DNA from: Prevotellaceae bacterium
GTDB lineage: Bacteria > Bacteroidota > Bacteroidia > Bacteroidales > UBA932
Assembly (NCBI GenBank): GCA_031264875.1
Contig: JAISDK010000048.1
Location: 1 to 7,569, forward strand
Length of the DNA: 7,569 nt
Reading direction: 5' to 3'
The notes beneath the pieces were generated by a model, which was given only the letters and a program-made list of their open reading frames with translations, did no database searches and had not been told where the DNA came from. Positions 6,507 through 7,569 of this stretch are shown piece by piece. A program made the position numbers and the translations under genes. Each line of letters begins with the position of its first letter. The first letter of the stretch is position 1.

Positions 6507-7196
6507 TTAAAACTTACGGATTGCTCGGATAATATAATTATAAGATTTATGGGCAAAGTAAATATTTCCATTGTTAAAATTGAAATAATAATAATAATCA
6601 CGATTATAATAATAACTATAACCATCATCATAATAATAACCATTATCATTATAAGAATCCCCATCTAATTCGGTTGAAGAGCCATATTGATTCGTTTTAA
6701 AATTTTCACCATATTTTACTAAAGCATCTTCCACAGAGTTCCATGAATCGTACAAACTTTTTAATTCATTAATAGCCGGATAATACCAGCCTGTTATACC
6801 GTTTGTATTTTTTTCATCGCACCATTTAAAAGCTGGATATTTTGATTTCCAGCCGCTAATGTTTTTGACAACATTCATATTATTCATTCCATTGTCCCTG
6901 TCTTTTGCATTAATTTCGTCATAGTTTTGTGACCATGCAAGATGCTCTTCATCCAGCGACACTATTTTCCCATTTTTCCCATTATTGGATATTTCGAAAA
7001 CAGCGCCCTTTACTCCGGACACGTTGTAGTAGTCGCCAACCATGTAGGGAGATTTTGTCTCGGTTTCAGCGGGTGGCAATGTGGGAACATCAGGGTCATC
7101 AGGCATCGTTTCGTGCTCCTCCTTACTGCACGAAAATGCAGCCAATAACAAGCAAATCATTAGAGCGTTTGCCAAACTCATTGTAAATCGTTTCAT
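6507..7196 (-). CDS. DUF1566-like surface lipoprotein with Tyr/Asn/Asp hypervariable-looking tail
   Basis: Taken from the start at 7196 this is a 229-residue lipoprotein. Residues 7-20 are hydrophobic, and A-A-F-S-C places the lipid Cys at 23, followed by S-K-E-E, a good surface-export signal. A Pro/Asp/Thr linker (30-48) leads to the domain. G136-W-Y-Y-P-A-I-N-E-L-K-S-L-Y is the characteristic W-Y-x-P-x-x-x-E-L motif, and Y171-G-S-S-T-E with the ending I-I-R-A-I-R-K-F matches the 'SSTE ... VRAVR' tail of DUF1566/Lcl-type, C-type-lectin-like domains. Residues 180-204 are almost only Tyr, Asn, Asp, Gly and Ser. The frame is open up to a Met at 7307, which would add 37 residues before the signal peptide and bury it, so I prefer 7196. 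It heads the operon. Ligand binding at the surface is the expected role of such folds, but no ligand is known. W to G at 172, where the family usually has W, is a small oddity. Confidence 0.8.
   Translation of the reverse strand: MKRFTMSLANALMICLLLAAFSCSKEEHETMPDDPDVPTLPPAETETKSPYMVGDYYNVSGVKGAVFEISNNGKNGKIVSLDEEHLAWSQNYDEINAKDRDNGMNNMNVVKNISGWKSKYPAFKWCDEKNTNGITGWYYPAINELKSLYDSWNSVEDALVKYGENFKTNQYGSSTELDGDSYNDNGYYYDDGYSYYYNRDYYYYFNFNNGNIYFAHKSYNYIIRAIRKF
6585..6659 (-). repeat. Low-complexity run: 25 consecutive codons ending in T
   Basis: Within the DUF1566-like gene, codons 180-204 (counted from the 7196 start) are all NNT: mainly TAT, with GAT, AAT, GGT, AGT, TCT and one CGT. At DNA level this is a degenerate trinucleotide repeat, ATA/ATC/ATT on the plus strand. 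It sits at the position where variable regions lie in DUF1566/C-type-lectin-like targets of diversity-generating retroelements, just before the conserved I-R-A-I-R end. Replication slippage in a TAT/GAT tract is an equally simple explanation. Confidence 0.85.
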
Positions 7197-7350
7197 GTTG
7201 TATAAAATTAAATGATTAAAGTTTTCCCTGCTCGTCAGGCTTTTCGGACTCGCCTCGTTTTTGAAATGGTCTCCGGCCTCCATTGTTACGCATTCTTTCT
7301 TTTTCATCTGATATAAATTTTAATTGGATATTAATTTCGACACATACATA
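7197..7350 (-). promoter_or_regulatory. Intergenic leader of the lipoprotein gene, with in-frame upstream extension
   Basis: These 154 bases separate the DUF6261-like stop from the preferred lipoprotein start, so they should contain the operon promoter. I find no convincing Bacteroidota -7 (TAnnTTTG) or -33 (TTTG) element; the most AT-rich part is 7310-7345. From 7307 down to 7197 there is an uninterrupted frame of 37 codons starting M-K-K-K-E-C, in phase with the lipoprotein. It is more GC-rich than the flanks between about 7220 and 7290. It could be a leader peptide, a mis-extended N-terminus or a decayed sequence. A small CCTG/CAGG stem (7228-7240) lies within it. Confidence 0.4.
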
Positions 7351-7569
7351 TCATTCTGTTTCTTCCCCCTTCGCCTTATTCGCCTCATACCGCCCAATAT
7401 GCTCGGCATAAACATCGTTATAATGCTTGATAAGTGCGTTTAATTTAGGCACATAAATCGTATAATTAGTTTCTCCTTTTATGATAATCAATGCATTGAC
7501 ACAATCAAACATCGTCCGCATCGCTTTTTCCACGCCCCTGCGCGCCTGAAGCATATTATACTCAGGCTT
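7351..7569 (-). CDS. DUF6261-like protein, C-terminal part (runs off the window)
   Basis: The reading frame is open to the right edge (…K-P-E-Y-N before the first internal Met at 7554), so the 72 visible codons are the 3' end of a longer gene. The Met at 7554 is not taken as the start. The fragment contains A-R-R-G-V-E-K-A-M-R-T-M-F-D-C-V-N-A-L, then K-G-E-T-N-Y and L-N-A-L-I-K-H-Y-N. This resembles the C-terminal helices of the DUF6261 family of Bacteroidota, as I remember it. The family has no known function, and members are usually about 200 residues or more. No signal peptide or membrane segment can be judged from this part. It is followed by a 154-base gap and is probably not part of the envelope operon. 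Confidence 0.6.
   Translation of the reverse strand, partial: KPEYNMLQARRGVEKAMRTMFDCVNALIIIKGETNYTIYVPKLNALIKHYNDVYAEHIGRYEANKAKGEETE

Noticed and set aside
6585..6659. CRISPR or tandem regulatory repeat
   Set aside because: The triplet pattern is in-frame coding sequence within the lipoprotein and has no repeat-spacer structure.
7307..7307. Start of the lipoprotein gene at 7307
   Set aside because: It would place 37 polar residues ahead of a good lipoprotein signal peptide (lipid Cys at residue 23 from the 7196 start), which is incompatible with export.
7554..7554. Complete 67-residue gene starting at 7554
   Set aside because: The frame stays open to the window edge and the visible part resembles only the C-terminal end of a longer DUF6261-like protein.

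Overview
The window looks like chromosomal or accessory DNA of a member of the Bacteroidota, most likely the order Bacteroidales. The evidence is: signal peptides that end in the Bacteroidota-type 'AQ' site; lipoproteins whose acylated Cys is followed by S-K-E or S-K-E-E, resembling the Bacteroidota surface-export signal; A-rich start-codon contexts without a clear Shine-Dalgarno; a DUF6261-like fragment; a MauE/DoxX-thioredoxin fusion; and a DUF1566-like lipoprotein. The genus cannot be told from the sequence. No tRNA, rRNA, CRISPR array, transposase or phage gene is visible.

Every convincing gene lies on the minus strand, so the transcription order runs from high to low coordinates. At the right edge is the C-terminal part of a DUF6261-like protein (7351-7569). 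After about 150 bases comes a DUF1566-like lipoprotein with an extraordinary Tyr/Asn/Asp-rich C-terminus (6507-7196). Five secreted-protein genes follow closely: a Cys-rich secreted protein (5445-6479), a propeller-like plus coiled-coil protein (3522-5423), a TPR plus beta-barrel-like protein (2320-3507), a second barrel-like protein (1505-2314), and a small four-Cys lipoprotein (1180-1434). The gaps from 6507 to 2314 are only 5-27 bases and there are 70 bases before the small lipoprotein, so this reads as one operon. A strong hairpin with a short U-tract (1123-1158) sits between the small lipoprotein and the last gene, a membrane protein joining a MauE/DoxX domain to a thioredoxin-like domain (194-1108). 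To the left are 129 bases of non-coding sequence that may hold a truncated group II intron end, and then a perfect 64-base palindrome at the very start of the window.

My reading is that the cluster encodes a cell-envelope assembly. Two proteins have barrel-like C-termini for the outer membrane, one of them with a periplasmic TPR adaptor. A long coiled-coil/propeller protein could span or scaffold the periplasm. Two exported Cys-containing proteins would be plausible clients of the dedicated thiol-disulfide protein at the end of the cluster. The DUF1566-like lipoprotein would be a surface-exposed, possibly rapidly varying, ligand-binding component. The gene order and domain types are seen in the sequence. 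The functional link is inference, and I do not recognise the cluster as any named system.
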